Of a stretch of 64,000 nucleotides of DNA, positions 63,391 through 64,000 are shown piece after piece; within the stretch, counting starts at the first letter, position 1; every line of letters begins with the position of its first letter. Both the position numbers and the translations under genes were made by a program. The stretch spans positions 726,892-790,891 of the forward strand of contig JAJNNX010000022.1 of the NCBI GenBank assembly GCA_023159155.1, in the 5' to 3' direction. The notes under the pieces were generated by a model. It was not told the DNA's origin, searched no databases, and saw only the letters and a program-made list of their open reading frames with translations. This DNA comes from Ustulina deusta (Eukaryota; Ascomycota; Sordariomycetes; Xylariales; Xylariaceae).

Positions 63391-64000
63391 TATTATTCTA
63401 ATTAAAATTTTAATTAAAATTGTTTATTTTATAAAAATTAATTTAAAAGAATTTATATTTTTATATAATATTTTTTAATATTTAAGTATATTTTTTAAGT
63501 TTTTTTTAATAAGTATTAAAAACTAAGTTATAGCTTATATTTATTTTAATAATTTCTAATAAAAATAAAATTTAAATATTAATAATTATATTTATATTTA
63601 TATTTTTTTTATTTAATAAAATAATTAAAATAATATTTTTATATTAATAATTTTTTAATTTAAATTAAAATATTATAATATAAAAATATATAAACAAATT
63701 AATAATAAAATTAATAATATTATTAAATTAATAATTAAACTATAATTTATTTATTATTTTTAATAATTATTTTAATATTAAGTTTTTATTTAATATAAAA
63801 TAAAATATTTAAGTATTATTATTTATGTTTAATTTTTTATTTTTATTACTATTTATATTAAAAAAAATTTAGACTTATTATTAAATTTATATATTTAATA
63901 TATTCAAAATATAATTTTAAGTTATTTATTTTTATATAATTTAAAATCTTTAATAAAATAAGATTTGTTATTTTTTATATTATTAAAAAATAAAACTTTA

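Overview
The window looks like a chromosome segment of a filamentous ascomycete (Pezizomycotina). The evidence is the strong split between very AT-rich, transposon-filled sequence and a GC-balanced gene island, short fungal-type introns, fungus-specific families (DUF3433, a Pth11/rhodopsin-like receptor), and C-to-T/G-to-A decay of repeats that looks like repeat-induced point mutation (RIP). No species call is made.

Layout. 1-37150 is a nest of degraded retroelements. A repeat family that I call Z has 267-bp terminal repeats and a non-coding interior made of about 18 short hairpin units. It occurs as a partial copy (1-3616), a tandem double element on the minus strand (9408-17394) and a single element (30834-35315). 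Around and inside these copies lie a chromodomain Gypsy relic (3617-about 6170, plus), a Copia relic X in three minus-strand pieces (about 8080-9407, 17395-18222, 36201-about 37150), a Gypsy-like element RT1 (18223-36200) and a Copia element RT2 (24194-36078). The nesting reads Z2 inside RT2 inside RT1 inside X, and target-site duplications and matching LTR halves support each level.

37161-49020 is the gene island. Only one gene appears intact: a 617-aa D-3-phosphoglycerate dehydrogenase (40002-42027, plus, one intron), the first enzyme of the phosphorylated serine pathway. Its neighbours are all broken: a truncated Pth11/rhodopsin-like receptor with a stop codon, an MFS transporter 5' fragment with a frameshift, a 1,210-codon DUF3433 membrane-protein gene carrying 11 in-frame stops but no frameshift, and an ankyrin-repeat fragment. 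These genes do not form a pathway. The picture is of an old gene island eroding between RIP-affected blocks.

49021-64000 is AT-rich again. It holds a second large Gypsy element, RT3 (51043-58457, plus, 5-bp target duplication), followed by an almost pure A/T desert with a long AAAT microsatellite, short tandem repeats and a pair of direct LTR-like repeats (61148-61604 and 61646-63298), the second of which is split by about 1.2 kb. I found no tRNA, rRNA, CRISPR array or telomeric repeat.
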